Assembly (NCBI RefSeq): GCF_021440085.1
Contig: NZ_JAKCPW010000001.1
Span: 868,001-932,000 of the forward strand
DNA from: Dyadobacter sp. CY261
Lineage (GTDB): Bacteria > Bacteroidota > Bacteroidia > Cytophagales > Spirosomataceae
Reading direction: 5' to 3'
Length of the DNA stretch: 64,000 bases
Shown here: piece after piece, positions 35,618 to 44,209 of the stretch
How the letters are laid out: every line of letters begins with the position of its first letter
Numbering within the stretch: position 1 is the stretch's first letter
Made by a program: the position numbers and the translations under genes
Notes under the pieces: generated by a model
Databases searched by the model: none
Told to the model about the DNA's origin: nothing
Seen by the model: the letters and a program-made list of their open reading frames with translations, nothing else

Positions 35618-38236
35618 GTGAAGCAAAAGCATTTGAATACTGAAACTGAACCGCGGCCGCCGCGCTGGGCCGACCGGCTGCTGGAACGTTTCGTTGCCCC
35701 GCATTTACTGGAATATTTACAGGGAGACCTGCACGAAGCTTTTGACAGGCATGTGGTGCAGTTTGGCCTAGCCCGTGCGCGACGTAAATATATCCGTGAG
35801 GTGATCCATTGTCTTACCCCATTTTTTTATAAGCGTAAATCAATTACCCCATTTCCCAAACCCGCTCTTAGCGATATGATTCAGTCCTATTTAACCTCCG
35901 CACGACGTAATTTGGTCAAACACAGATTGTACAGTGGTATCAACATTTGTGGCCTTGCCCTCGGTATTGCCTGTGCTTTACTGATCGGTCTTTGGGTGCA
36001 AAACGAATTAAGCTACGACAGCTACCTGCCCGATGCAAAAGACATCTATTTTGTACGTCTCAACTCTACTAATCCCAACACGGGGGAAATCGGCACGGGC
36101 GGGACTACGCCGGGGCCTTTGCAGGAGGCCATAGCCAAAGATGTTCCCGAAGTAGCGGCGGTCACCAAAGTTAATCCGTGGATGGAATACCTGATCAAGG
36201 TGGGAGAGAAGGCTGCGAAGGAAAAAGGGTATTACGCTTCCGATGACTTTTTTAATGTCTTTAACCTGCCGGTGATCAACGGCAACCCCCGCAAAGCACT
36301 AGCCCAAACCAACCAGATCGTGATCACCCGGGCGATAGCTGAAAAATATTTTTCCAACGGGGATGCGCTTGGCAAGACGCTTCAACTCAATAATGAGAAA
36401 TTCTATGTAGTCGGGGCGACTATTGAGAACCTGCCTTCGAATTCAACCTTGAAGTTTGGCTGGGTTGTCAATTGGAAGGAGCAGGAACAACCCTGGCAAA
36501 AAACCTGGGGCAACAGCGGTTTTCTTACTTATCTGAGGCTAAAACCGAATACGACAGCAGCGCAAGCCGATAGAAACCTCAAAGGGATTTATCCCCGCTA
36601 TACCGGTGAGAAAAGCTATACCCAGCCAATCCTTCAACCCATTACCGACGTTTACCTCTACGATGACTATAAAATGGGGAAGCCGGTCGGAGGGAAAATA
36701 GAATATGTGCGTGTGTTCTCCATCGTTGCCGCGTTTATCCTGCTGATCGCCTGTATCAATTTCATGAACCTGGCTACCGCTCGCGCATCGACACGCGCCA
36801 AAGAGGTAGGGGTACGGAAGGCTGTCGGGGCGTTCCGTTCTGCGTTGATCGGGCAATTTCTGGCCGAGTCTATGCTGACCACCTTGTTGGCCGGTACCAT
36901 GGCGATCGGTCTCGTCTGGCTGGTGCTGCCTTTGTTCAATGACGTTTTCGGTAAACATCTGACATTGCATTTCACAGATCCGGCTCTTTGGATAGGTGTC
37001 GCGAGCCTGTTGCTTTTTACAGGATTTTTGGCAGGGAGTTATCCGGCCCTGATCCTCTCCGCATTAAAGCCGATGCAGGTTCTCAAAGGCCAGCTCCAGT
37101 CTTCGGGACGGCCGGTTTTTTTCCGTCAGGCATTGGTCGTGGTTCAGTTTTCACTCTCCGTTTTTTTGATTGTAGGCATGCTTACGGTGGGGAAACAGAT
37201 GGACTACCTGCGCACCAAGCACCTGGGCCTCGACCGCGACAATGTCGTTTATATTCCTTTGGAAGGCAATGTGACGCAAGCCGAAAAAATGGAGTCGTTC
37301 CGTCAGCAGATCATGCGGCAGCCTTCGGTGATATCCGCTACCGTAACCAGCATGCTCCCCGTGAACATCCAGGGTACGTCGGGAGACCTGAAATGGCCGG
37401 GTAAAGATCCCGCTTTGCAAACAACGGTTACGGCCATGTCGGTAGGGCCGGATTTCATTAAGACCATGAATATGCAGCTGGTCGATGGCCGGGATTTCCG
37501 TATCGGAAGCGCGGCAGACAGCTCATCCTATCTGATTAATGAAGCTACGGCCGAGTTAATGGGGGAGAAAGATCCGGTCGGGAAGGAAATTACCTTTTGG
37601 ATGGGCAAAGGGCGCGTCATCGGGTTGATCAAAAATTTTCACATGAACTCACTGCATCAGGCTATTACGCCTTTGGTACTGACCTATTTGCCTGTCAATT
37701 CAAGCTATATGCTGGTCAAAACCCGGGCGGGACAGACTGAAAATGCGCTGGCTCAGCTGCAAAAAGTTTCCCGGGAGTTTAATCCCAACTACCCATTCAA
37801 CTATCACTTTCTGGACGAAGAATACGAAAACCTGCACCGCAGCGAACAGCAGGTGAATACGCTGGTAAACTATTTTGGCTTTCTGGCTATCCTGATTTCC
37901 TGCCTGGGACTGTTCGGGCTGGCAGCTTTCACCGCTCAGCAGCGAAGCAAGGAAATCGGGGTCCGAAAAGTGCTGGGTGCGAGTGTCTCAAACATTGTAG
38001 GGTTACTTTCTTCCGATTTTTTAAAACCGGTACTTATTGCGCTGGTACTGGCGTCGCCGCTGGCCTGGTGGGCATTGAGCAGTTGGCTGGGAACCTTCGC
38101 TTACAGCACAAACCTGACCTGGTGGATTTTCGCCGTATCGGGTGTGGCAGCCACATCCATAGCTTTGTTTACCGTCAGCTTTCAGGCGGTTAAAGCTGCC
38201 ATGCAAAATCCGGTCACGAGTTTGCGTAGTGAGTGA
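35618..38236 (+). CDS. FtsX/MacB-type ABC permease with permease-prefix domain
   Basis: 872 residues from a GTG start. An N-terminal cytoplasmic prefix (about 14-75, PRWADRLLERFVAPHLLEYL and GDLHEAFDRHVVQFG) is the 'permease prefix domain 2'. Two FtsX modules follow, each with a MacB-type periplasmic domain: the first with TM segments near 107-127 and 362-470, the second ending with LISCLGLFGLAAFTAQQRSK and EIGVRKVLGASVSNIV. Such proteins export or transmit mechanical force and need an ATPase, which is not encoded nearby. Substrate unknown; antimicrobial-peptide resistance is often suggested for the family. Confidence 0.9.
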   Translation: MKQKHLNTETEPRPPRWADRLLERFVAPHLLEYLQGDLHEAFDRHVVQFGLARARRKYIREVIHCLTPFFYKRKSITPFPKPALSDMIQSYLTSARRNLVKHRLYSGINICGLALGIACALLIGLWVQNELSYDSYLPDAKDIYFVRLNSTNPNTGEIGTGGTTPGPLQEAIAKDVPEVAAVTKVNPWMEYLIKVGEKAAKEKGYYASDDFFNVFNLPVINGNPRKALAQTNQIVITRAIAEKYFSNGDALGKTLQLNNEKFYVVGATIENLPSNSTLKFGWVVNWKEQEQPWQKTWGNSGFLTYLRLKPNTTAAQADRNLKGIYPRYTGEKSYTQPILQPITDVYLYDDYKMGKPVGGKIEYVRVFSIVAAFILLIACINFMNLATARASTRAKEVGVRKAVGAFRSALIGQFLAESMLTTLLAGTMAIGLVWLVLPLFNDVFGKHLTLHFTDPALWIGVASLLLFTGFLAGSYPALILSALKPMQVLKGQLQSSGRPVFFRQALVVVQFSLSVFLIVGMLTVGKQMDYLRTKHLGLDRDNVVYIPLEGNVTQAEKMESFRQQIMRQPSVISATVTSMLPVNIQGTSGDLKWPGKDPALQTTVTAMSVGPDFIKTMNMQLVDGRDFRIGSAADSSSYLINEATAELMGEKDPVGKEITFWMGKGRVIGLIKNFHMNSLHQAITPLVLTYLPVNSSYMLVKTRAGQTENALAQLQKVSREFNPNYPFNYHFLDEEYENLHRSEQQVNTLVNYFGFLAILISCLGLFGLAAFTAQQRSKEIGVRKVLGASVSNIVGLLSSDFLKPVLIALVLASPLAWWALSSWLGTFAYSTNLTWWIFAVSGVAATSIALFTVSFQAVKAAMQNPVTSLRSE

Positions 38237-38354
38237 GACCGGCCGCGATCTCGCAGAAGAGGTAAAAGCTGGCAGGTTCAGAAGAGGCTATCATACTTAA
38301 ACGTCCCAACACCACGTTCAACGTTTATAGCTCAATGGTTACAAATCGCTCAGC

Positions 38355-39887
38355 ATGAAGAAAATATGTTCTCTCCTGATCCTAGCTCTGTTCTGTAATC
38401 CATTGCTGGCTCAAAAGCAGGCGCTTCACTGGAACTTCGGCGCATTCGCCGGATTTGATTTTTCACTTAACTGTCAACCCACAGCCGTTGCGGACAGTAA
38501 GATAGATACGCATGAAGGCACTGCTTCCATTTCCGATTCGGTAACAGGGCAATTACTCTTCTATTCAGACGCCATTGAAGTTTGGAACCGCGAAAATGAA
38601 CCAATGCCAAATAGTGGTGACGGTGACCCGACTCCGGGAATCAATCGTGGGTTTTCACCGCTTTCCCAGGGTGCGCTGATTGTACCATCCCCGGATAGGC
38701 CTTCGATTTATTACCTTTTCAGCCTGATCGATACAGATCCTGAAAATACAAGTTACAATCCGCCAGGTAAGCTCAGCTATTCCCGTATTGACATGCGGCT
38801 GGATGCAGGCAAAGGAGATGTAATTGTGGCTGATAAGCACACCTTTATTGCCGACGGACTATTAGGCCGGCTGACCGCCGTGCGCCACGCAAATGGCAAA
38901 GATTACTGGCTTATCACACATCAGTCCGGCACAAATGCATTCCTGGTTTTTCCTATAACGGCTGCGGGTATTGGTGAAGCCGATACGATTCGGATCGGGA
39001 CAGTTTCAGATGCAAAATATGGCTATTTAAGAGCCTCACCTGATGGCCGTAAGCTTGCCTGTTCATCCCGCACTTTAACAGCGCATCCTTTCGATCTTTT
39101 TGACTTTAATCCCGCAACCGGAATCATTAGCAACTATGTGAATCTGGGGAATATCCGGGTTGGCTATGGCATTTCGTTTTCGCCGGACAATAGCAAATTG
39201 TATGTGAGCAACATGACAATCGCAGGTAAGGATGGCCCGAATGTCGATACGGAGGTCATTCGTCAATATGATTTATCGGCTGGCGATGTGAATGCTGTTA
39301 TCGCATCCGGTCAAAGCATTATTTATGGGAACAATACCCTCAATTTCAACCAGCGCGACTATGTGATCTCGGATTTTTATGCACCGGCGCTTCAACTGGG
39401 CCCCGATGGAAAATTGTATGCAGCATCCAACGCAAATGCGTTACTATGCACCAACTGCGGCTACCGTTTTTTCGTCATTAACAAACCCAATGAACCGGGA
39501 TTTGCCGCGGATATCAAATTACAGGCAGCGGAGCTTGCGGGGGGAGTTGCCGGCAATGCGACCGATTTTCCAAACTTTATGCAGCATTATTTCAATGGTT
39601 TAGAATCGCGCGAATGTTACTTCGATGACAATGAACTTTGCAGTGAAGAAAATATCCTGCTTTGGCCCAATCCCTCGAACAAGATGCTGCAAATCGTAAT
39701 TACCGATATTTGTTTTACGCCATATACATTAAGTATCATCAATGTGTCGGGACAAGCTTTGGGCGAACATGAGGTCGCATTGCCCAGATCTCAGACGATT
39801 GATATTGGACTACTCTCCGCGGGAATGTACCTGGCCAAGCTGCGATTTAAAGACAGGACAATCGTCAAAAGATTTGTAAAGTATTGA
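38355..39887 (+). CDS. T9SS-secreted propeller-like protein
   Basis: 510 residues with a signal peptide (MKKICSLLILALFCNPLLAQ). The body has a repeating strand pattern (GQLLFYSDAIEVWNREN, YYLFSLIDTDPENT, YLRASPDGRKLACSSRT, LGPDGKLYAASNANALLC) like the YVTN/TolB-type propellers found in Bacteroidota surface proteins. The C-terminus is a T9SS type-A sorting domain (ILLWPNPSNKMLQIVIT, then LLSAGMYLAKLRF and a final VKRFVKY). It is exported across the outer membrane; its ligand is unknown. Confidence 0.85.
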   Translation: MKKICSLLILALFCNPLLAQKQALHWNFGAFAGFDFSLNCQPTAVADSKIDTHEGTASISDSVTGQLLFYSDAIEVWNRENEPMPNSGDGDPTPGINRGFSPLSQGALIVPSPDRPSIYYLFSLIDTDPENTSYNPPGKLSYSRIDMRLDAGKGDVIVADKHTFIADGLLGRLTAVRHANGKDYWLITHQSGTNAFLVFPITAAGIGEADTIRIGTVSDAKYGYLRASPDGRKLACSSRTLTAHPFDLFDFNPATGIISNYVNLGNIRVGYGISFSPDNSKLYVSNMTIAGKDGPNVDTEVIRQYDLSAGDVNAVIASGQSIIYGNNTLNFNQRDYVISDFYAPALQLGPDGKLYAASNANALLCTNCGYRFFVINKPNEPGFAADIKLQAAELAGGVAGNATDFPNFMQHYFNGLESRECYFDDNELCSEENILLWPNPSNKMLQIVITDICFTPYTLSIINVSGQALGEHEVALPRSQTIDIGLLSAGMYLAKLRFKDRTIVKRFVKY

Positions 39888-40064
39888 AACCCTCGTTGCA
39901 TATGGGATTTAGGGATTTAAAGCCGATGGAGTGCTAGGATCTGCTATTTTTTTTAAAATAAAATATGTGATTAACTGTTTCAATATCAGAAATATATAGT
40001 TAGTGCCGGCGAGAGTGAGCGTCACTATTTTCTCAGCGGGCTTTTTATTTTGAAAATATTATTT

Positions 40065-40072
40065 TAGATTTG
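40065..40072 (+). promoter_or_regulatory. -7 promoter box of the cold-shock gene
   Basis: TAGATTTG matches TAnnTTTG and sits 22 bases before the ATG. I see no -33 TTG at standard spacing. The long AT-rich stretch just upstream could act as an UP-like element or as a leader start. Confidence 0.45.
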
Positions 40073-40093
40073 TACAATAATTAAAATAATGTT

Positions 40094-40285
40094 ATGAATA
40101 AGGGAACAGTTAAGTTTTTTAACGACGCAAAGGGTTTTGGTTTTATCACTCCTGAAAATGGTGGAGCTGACATTTTTGTCCATGTGTCTGGTCTGAATGA
40201 TGATATCCGCGAGAACGATAGCGTATCGTACGAAGTTGAAAATGGAAGAAAAGGGCTGAATGCAGTGAATGTAACAGTCATCTAA
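40094..40285 (+). CDS. Cold-shock domain protein (CspA family)
   Basis: 63 residues, the size of a single cold-shock domain. Both nucleic-acid-binding motifs are intact: RNP1 KGFGFI at 13-18 and RNP2 IFVHV near 27-31. CspA-type proteins melt RNA structure and act as chaperones in the cytoplasm. It stands alone, with its own promoter box and a strong terminator, so it is monocistronic. No cold-shock leader structure can be told from the sequence. Confidence 0.95.
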   Translation: MNKGTVKFFNDAKGFGFITPENGGADIFVHVSGLNDDIRENDSVSYEVENGRKGLNAVNVTVI

Positions 40286-40310
40286 TCAATCATACCACGT
40301 AATGCAGCTT

Positions 40311-40345
40311 AAATTCCTCCCCAATAGGGAGGAATTTTTGTTTAT
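40311..40345 (+). terminator. Terminator of the cold-shock gene
   Basis: AAATTCCTCCC (40311-40321) and GGGAGGAATTT (40327-40337) are perfect 11-bp arms with a 5-base loop, followed by TTGTTTAT. A classic intrinsic terminator 26 bases after the stop codon. Confidence 0.9.
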
Positions 40346-40414
40346 AGTGCCCCCTAAGTTGCTACAATTTAATTAGATTCAATACCGGAAGCGGGCGTTC
40401 GGGGATATAACCCT

Positions 40415-40520
40415 GTTCATCTTTCAGCCAATTCAAGCGGACAGATCCTGGCAGGCGCCAAGTCACTCGGCCTACGGATTTCTGTTAAAACCATTCAGAA
40501 AGAAGGATTTGCTCATTACT
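40415..40520 (+). pseudogene. Response-regulator receiver relic
   Basis: From 40415 the frame VHLSANSSGQILAGAKSLG switches to AYGFLLKPFRKKDLLIT. Joined, it is the end of a CheY-like receiver domain, in which LSANS or LTANS, the AKSLGAYGFLxKPF block and the conserved Lys are diagnostic. Neither the phospho-Asp part nor an output domain is present. The rest of the 400-base gap (40346-40746) holds no gene I can recognise. Confidence 0.7.
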
Positions 40521-40746
40521 CAAAATGCTCGAAACTTGCTCTTGGTCCGGAAACTTTCGTGGGCTATACCTCACAGGGCGGGTGTGCTAGTGGGCCAGGG
40601 AGACGAGTTGATCGATGATGCCCTGCTTTCCAGGCATATGAAGCGTCCATACCCGGCTGGCCCGATTTGAAGATACCGTCATCGACGCTAATTCAAAAAT
40701 GAAGAAATTGGATATCAAGCGTGTTTTTGAAAGATGATTGAGCATT

Positions 40747-41325
40747 ATGATTGCTGTTTTTAAAAAGTACATTACCGAAAAAGTTACCCTGACCGAGCAG
40801 GAGTGGACTCTGATCCAGTCGGTTTGCATTGAGCGGAAGCTGCGAAAGCAACAATATCTCTTACAGGAAGGAGATGTCTGGCATTACAATGCATTCATTA
40901 CAAAAGGATGCCTGCGCCGCTATCGCATTGACGATAAGGGTGTCGAGCATATTTTGCAGTTCTCCGTGGAAAACTGGTGGGCCGGTGACCGCGACAGTCT
41001 TATCAACGGTACGCCGTCCAAATACAGCATCGATGCCATCGAGGATTCGGTTGTGATACTGATCCGGAAAGAGGATTTTGACATGCTTGTGAACCGCATT
41101 CCGGAGTTCAGGAATCTCGTCAACATTATTTTGGAAAAGAGTCTCATCGCATCGCAGGAGCGTATTCACGATGCTATAAGTCTCACAGCGGAAGAGAAGT
41201 ACCTGGGTTTCGTGGAGCGATATCCCGGCCTGTCCAACCGGGTTCCGAGGCGAATGCTTGCTTCTTACCTGGGCGTGACGCCCGAGACCCTGAGCCGGGT
41301 CAGGCAGGTGGTCATGAAAAAATAG
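40747..41325 (+). CDS. Crp/Fnr-family transcriptional regulator
   Basis: 192 residues. The cyclic-nucleotide-binding-like beta barrel spans about 20-120 (LLQEGDVWHYNAFITKGCLR, then FSVENWWAGDRDSLINGTPS), but the residues that bind cAMP in Crp are not conserved, as is normal for this Bacteroidota subgroup. The end (RRMLASYLGVTPETLSRVRQ) is a short helix-turn-helix. A start at TTG 40738 is possible but adds only three residues. The SDR at 41420 follows on the same strand after 94 bases and may be a target. Confidence 0.88.
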   Translation: MIAVFKKYITEKVTLTEQEWTLIQSVCIERKLRKQQYLLQEGDVWHYNAFITKGCLRRYRIDDKGVEHILQFSVENWWAGDRDSLINGTPSKYSIDAIEDSVVILIRKEDFDMLVNRIPEFRNLVNIILEKSLIASQERIHDAISLTAEEKYLGFVERYPGLSNRVPRRMLASYLGVTPETLSRVRQVVMKK

Positions 41326-41388
41326 CCTTGATATTTGTCAAGAATCATTGTATTAAATGTCAATGGAGCCAGGGGTGGTACCAGGCTA

Positions 41389-41421
41389 ATTTTGTATCAG
41401 AAATTTAAATCGATACAAAAT
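41389..41421. promoter_or_regulatory. Palindrome and promoter box before an SDR gene
   Basis: ATTTTGTATC (41389-41398) and GATACAAAAT (41412-41421) are perfect 10-bp arms with a 13-base spacer; the right arm overlaps the ATG of the SDR. The left arm overlaps TAATTTTG, a -7-like box. The half-site is the same TTTTGTA as at 18243, 18275 and 22453. Confidence 0.6.
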
Positions 41422-42274
41422 GTCAAAGATCATTTTAATCACAGGAACAAGCACAGGTTTTGGGAAATTGATGACTATTACCTTGTCGAAAGCAGGCCAT
41501 ACTGTCGTCGCAGGGATGCGTGGCATTAATGATAAAAATGCTGGTGTTGCCGGCGAACTCGCGGCACTTCCCAATGTGGAAGTCGTGGAATTGGACGTAA
41601 CCAGCGACGATTCCGTCACTCAGGCGGTAGCGTCAGTTTTGGAAAAACATGGCAGGATCGATGTGTTGGTCAACAACGCGGGAATTGCCGGTTTTGGTTT
41701 GCTGGAGGCTTATAGCATTGACCAGATCAAAAGGTTGTTTGAGGTCAATTTCTATGGTGTGATCCGTACCTACCAGGCGGTGTTGCCATCGATGCGCCAA
41801 AACAGAAGTGGCCTGATCATCAACCTGACTTCCGGCGCGAGCGGGCACACATTGCCGTTTATGGTCCCATACCTTGCTTCAAAATTTGGGGTCGAGAGCA
41901 TTACCGAAGGTGTGCAGGACGAGCTGGCTGAATACGGGATCGAAAACGTAAGCATTCAGCCAGGCGTTTATCCCACCGAAATGAACAACGGTTCCAAAGC
42001 CGGTTTGCATGCGGACAAGCCCGAGGTGGTTGCCGAATATGGTGATGCGGCTACCGACAAATTTAACGCCATTGGTACAGCGCTGTTTAGCAAGATGGCC
42101 GCGTATAATATGGATCCGCAAACGATCGCCGACGGCGTTCTGACCCTTATAAATCTCGAAAAAGGCACTGTTCCGCTGCGGTTCCCACTCGACGCAGTGG
42201 CCGAGGGTACCGACCTGGAATTCATTCACGCCAGGGCCGAGACCAAAGCCAAGTGGCTCGCGAAATACAACTAG
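41420..42274 (+). CDS. SDR-family oxidoreductase
   Basis: 284 residues, a short-chain dehydrogenase with TGTSTGFG as the cofactor loop, LDVTSDDSV for the adenine contact, VLVNNAGIAGFG, NLTSGASGHTLPF and YLASK for the catalytic Ser/Tyr/Lys set, and an extended C-terminus typical of the Yhxc/17-beta-HSD-like SDRs. Probably a soluble NADP-dependent carbonyl reductase; substrate unknown. It follows a Crp/Fnr gene and is preceded by a perfect palindrome. Confidence 0.9.
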   Translation: MSKIILITGTSTGFGKLMTITLSKAGHTVVAGMRGINDKNAGVAGELAALPNVEVVELDVTSDDSVTQAVASVLEKHGRIDVLVNNAGIAGFGLLEAYSIDQIKRLFEVNFYGVIRTYQAVLPSMRQNRSGLIINLTSGASGHTLPFMVPYLASKFGVESITEGVQDELAEYGIENVSIQPGVYPTEMNNGSKAGLHADKPEVVAEYGDAATDKFNAIGTALFSKMAAYNMDPQTIADGVLTLINLEKGTVPLRFPLDAVAEGTDLEFIHARAETKAKWLAKYN

Positions 42275-42284
42275 TCCATTGCAA

Positions 42285-42313
42285 GACCTCCTGACGAAAT
42301 CGGGAGGTCCTTT
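42285..42313 (+). terminator. Terminator after the SDR gene
   Basis: GACCTCC (42285-42291) and GGAGGTC (42303-42309) with an 11-base loop, followed by CTTTTAT. Ten bases past the SDR stop. Confidence 0.75.
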
Positions 42314-42328
42314 TATATCCCATTCAAT

Positions 42329-42454
42329 ATGAATTTAATAGATGCAATGCATTGGCGGTATGCGGCCAAAAGGATGACCGGTCAGGCAATCCCCCAGCAT
42401 TTGGTGGATCAAATCATCGAGGCTGCCCATTATGCCCCTTCCGGTATTGTTTAA
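42329..42454 (+). pseudogene. Truncated nitroreductase-family gene
   Basis: ATG at 42329 opens MNLIDAMHWRYAAKRMTGQA and IPQHLVDQIIEAAHYAPSGI, then GTT and a stop after 41 residues. This is the N-terminal flavin-binding part of an NAD(P)H nitroreductase (MxLxxALxWRYATKRxxG, then LAPSSxGLQPY in full proteins). The remaining ~160 residues are absent. It could be expressed but cannot be an enzyme. Confidence 0.85.
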
Positions 42455-42540
42455 AGTCGTGGATCCAGGGCGTTACAGATTGGAAGTATCTGATGATAGG
42501 AACCGTCGAATTTGAAATCGATAAAAGACGTAAAAATTTT

Positions 42541-42558
42541 ATAGACAGACTTGTCTAT
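42541..42558. promoter_or_regulatory. TetR operator palindrome before tetR
   Basis: ATAGACA-GACT-TGTCTAT, perfect 7-bp arms, 28 bases before the tetR start. The half-site ATAGACAGACT recurs in front of gap at 43172. Confidence 0.75.
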
Positions 42559-42585
42559 TTAAAATAACTTTCCTACCTTTGAAGT

Positions 42586-43158
42586 ATGACAAAGAAACTT
42601 GGACCGAGGGAGCGGATCCTGGAAACAGCTTCAAGATTATTTCACAGCCAGGGGTACAACAATACCGGGATTAATCAAATCCTTGCGGAGGCTAATGTGG
42701 CGAAGGCGAGTCTGTATCAGCACTTCGGGTCAAAGGATGACTTAGGGGTGATTTACCTGAAACAGGGTAGGGAAGAATGGTTTGCGGGAATAGAACAATG
42801 GACCGGCAGTAAGAAAGCGCCTGGCCAGAAGCTCAGTGCTTGCTTCGACTTCCTCGAATATGCGTTGCAAAAGGATAATTACCTGGGTTGCAAGTTTATT
42901 AATATGCTTTCGGAGATAGGCAGCAGCAGTCCGTTGATGTCTAAGGAGATTATTGAACATAAAGGAAAGCTCAGGCAATACATGAAAGGTTTTGTAGAAA
43001 AGGCATTGGAAGGTAATGGCGACCTGGATATTGATTTTGTTGGTGACTCGATCTATCTTTTGTACGAAGGGGCCATTATCGAGTCCAAAATATACCGAGA
43101 CACCTGGCCGGTAAAAAAGGCGAGGAAGATGGCAGAGATGTTATTGAAAAGAGTTTAA
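42586..43158 (+). CDS. TetR/AcrR-family transcriptional regulator
   Basis: 190 residues. Helix-turn-helix GPRERILETASRLFHSQGYN, NTGINQILAEANVAKASLYQ and HFGSKDDL at the N-terminus. The C-terminal domain is helical, as in regulators of the AcrR type with an unknown ligand. A perfect palindrome precedes it and a related one precedes gap, 14 bases past its stop, so it likely represses itself and the gap/PNPOx genes. Confidence 0.92.
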   Translation: MTKKLGPRERILETASRLFHSQGYNNTGINQILAEANVAKASLYQHFGSKDDLGVIYLKQGREEWFAGIEQWTGSKKAPGQKLSACFDFLEYALQKDNYLGCKFINMLSEIGSSSPLMSKEIIEHKGKLRQYMKGFVEKALEGNGDLDIDFVGDSIYLLYEGAIIESKIYRDTWPVKKARKMAEMLLKRV

Positions 43159-43171
43159 ATTTTGCCTTAAA

Positions 43172-43189
43172 ATAGACAGACTGTTCTGT
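43172..43189. promoter_or_regulatory. Second TetR-type operator before gap
   Basis: ATAGACAGACT shares its 11 bases with the site at 42541; the overlapping palindrome ACAGA-CTGT-TCTGT (43176-43189) is perfect. It is 23 bases before the gap start. Confidence 0.6.
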
Positions 43190-43211
43190 GTTTAGCTTAA
43201 ATAAAACAACG

Positions 43212-44198
43212 ATGAAAAGGATAGCAATTAACGGATTCGGAAGAATAGGCCGGGCGGCCCTGAAAGTGATCACCGAAACAGAAGGCCTTGAGGTGGTCGG
43301 TATCAACGATATGATGAGCATCGAGAATGCTGTTTACCTGTTGAAGTATGATAGTGTTTATGGGAGATATGACCGCAAAGTGAGCTTCGAAGGTGACCAT
43401 ATCCTGATCGATGGCAAGCAAATAAAATATACTACAACCAAGTCCATTGACGACCTGCCCTGGAAGGAGCTGAATGTGGATGTGGTGATCGAGAGTACCG
43501 GCGTGTTTACAAACTATGCCGATGCCGAAAAGCATATCAAAGCGGGTGCGCGCTTTGTGGTCATTTCCGGGCCGACCAAGGATACACCCACCATTGTTCA
43601 CGGTGTGAATACCGAAGAGGGGAAAACGTCGATCTTCTCCTGCGCGAGCTGTACCACCAACAATATCAGTCCGATTATCGAGATCCTGGGTCGCAGGATT
43701 GGTATCAAAAAAGCTATTTTAAATACCACACACGCTTACACGGCGTCACAGGCGCTGGTAGACGCGCCGTCAAAAAAAGAGCCGAGAATGGGTAGAGCGG
43801 CGGGTATTAACCTTGCTCCCGCAGCAACCGGTGCAGCCATTGCTACCACGAAGGCATTGCCGCAGTATGCAGGCAAGTTCGACGGCGTGGCTGTCCGGGT
43901 CCCTGTACCGGTGGGTTCTATTTCAGACATTACATTCATCGCCGAGCGGCCTACGAGCGCAGCGGAGATCAATGCAATTCTAATCGAGGAAGCAGCCACA
44001 GCAAGGTACGAAAAGGTTGTATCGGTTACGGATGAACCGCTCGTTTCGACAGACATCAAACAAAGCCCGTATGCAGCCGTCGTCGACCTGGAAATGACCC
44101 GCGTAGTGGATGGTGACCTGGTGAAAGTAATGGCCTGGTATGACAACGAATGGGGTTTTACGAACCAAATGATACGTCAGATCGAGGAACTGGGTTAA
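43212..44198 (+). CDS. gap: Glyceraldehyde-3-phosphate dehydrogenase, type I
   Basis: 328 residues from the ATG at 43212. Rossmann start INGFGRIGR, catalytic Cys 147 in SCASCTTNN, partner His 174 in TTHAYTASQ, and the terminal WYDNEWGFTNQMI. Converts glyceraldehyde-3-phosphate to 1,3-bisphosphoglycerate with NAD. The usual second Cys after the active site (NC in SCTTNC) is Asn here, as in some Bacteroidota paralogues. Its control by a TetR protein and pairing with a PNPOx-like gene are unusual for the housekeeping copy, so I suspect an accessory paralogue. Confidence 0.92.
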   Translation: MKRIAINGFGRIGRAALKVITETEGLEVVGINDMMSIENAVYLLKYDSVYGRYDRKVSFEGDHILIDGKQIKYTTTKSIDDLPWKELNVDVVIESTGVFTNYADAEKHIKAGARFVVISGPTKDTPTIVHGVNTEEGKTSIFSCASCTTNNISPIIEILGRRIGIKKAILNTTHAYTASQALVDAPSKKEPRMGRAAGINLAPAATGAAIATTKALPQYAGKFDGVAVRVPVPVGSISDITFIAERPTSAAEINAILIEEAATARYEKVVSVTDEPLVSTDIKQSPYAAVVDLEMTRVVDGDLVKVMAWYDNEWGFTNQMIRQIEELG

Positions 44199-44209
44199 GG
44201 AATGCTGCT

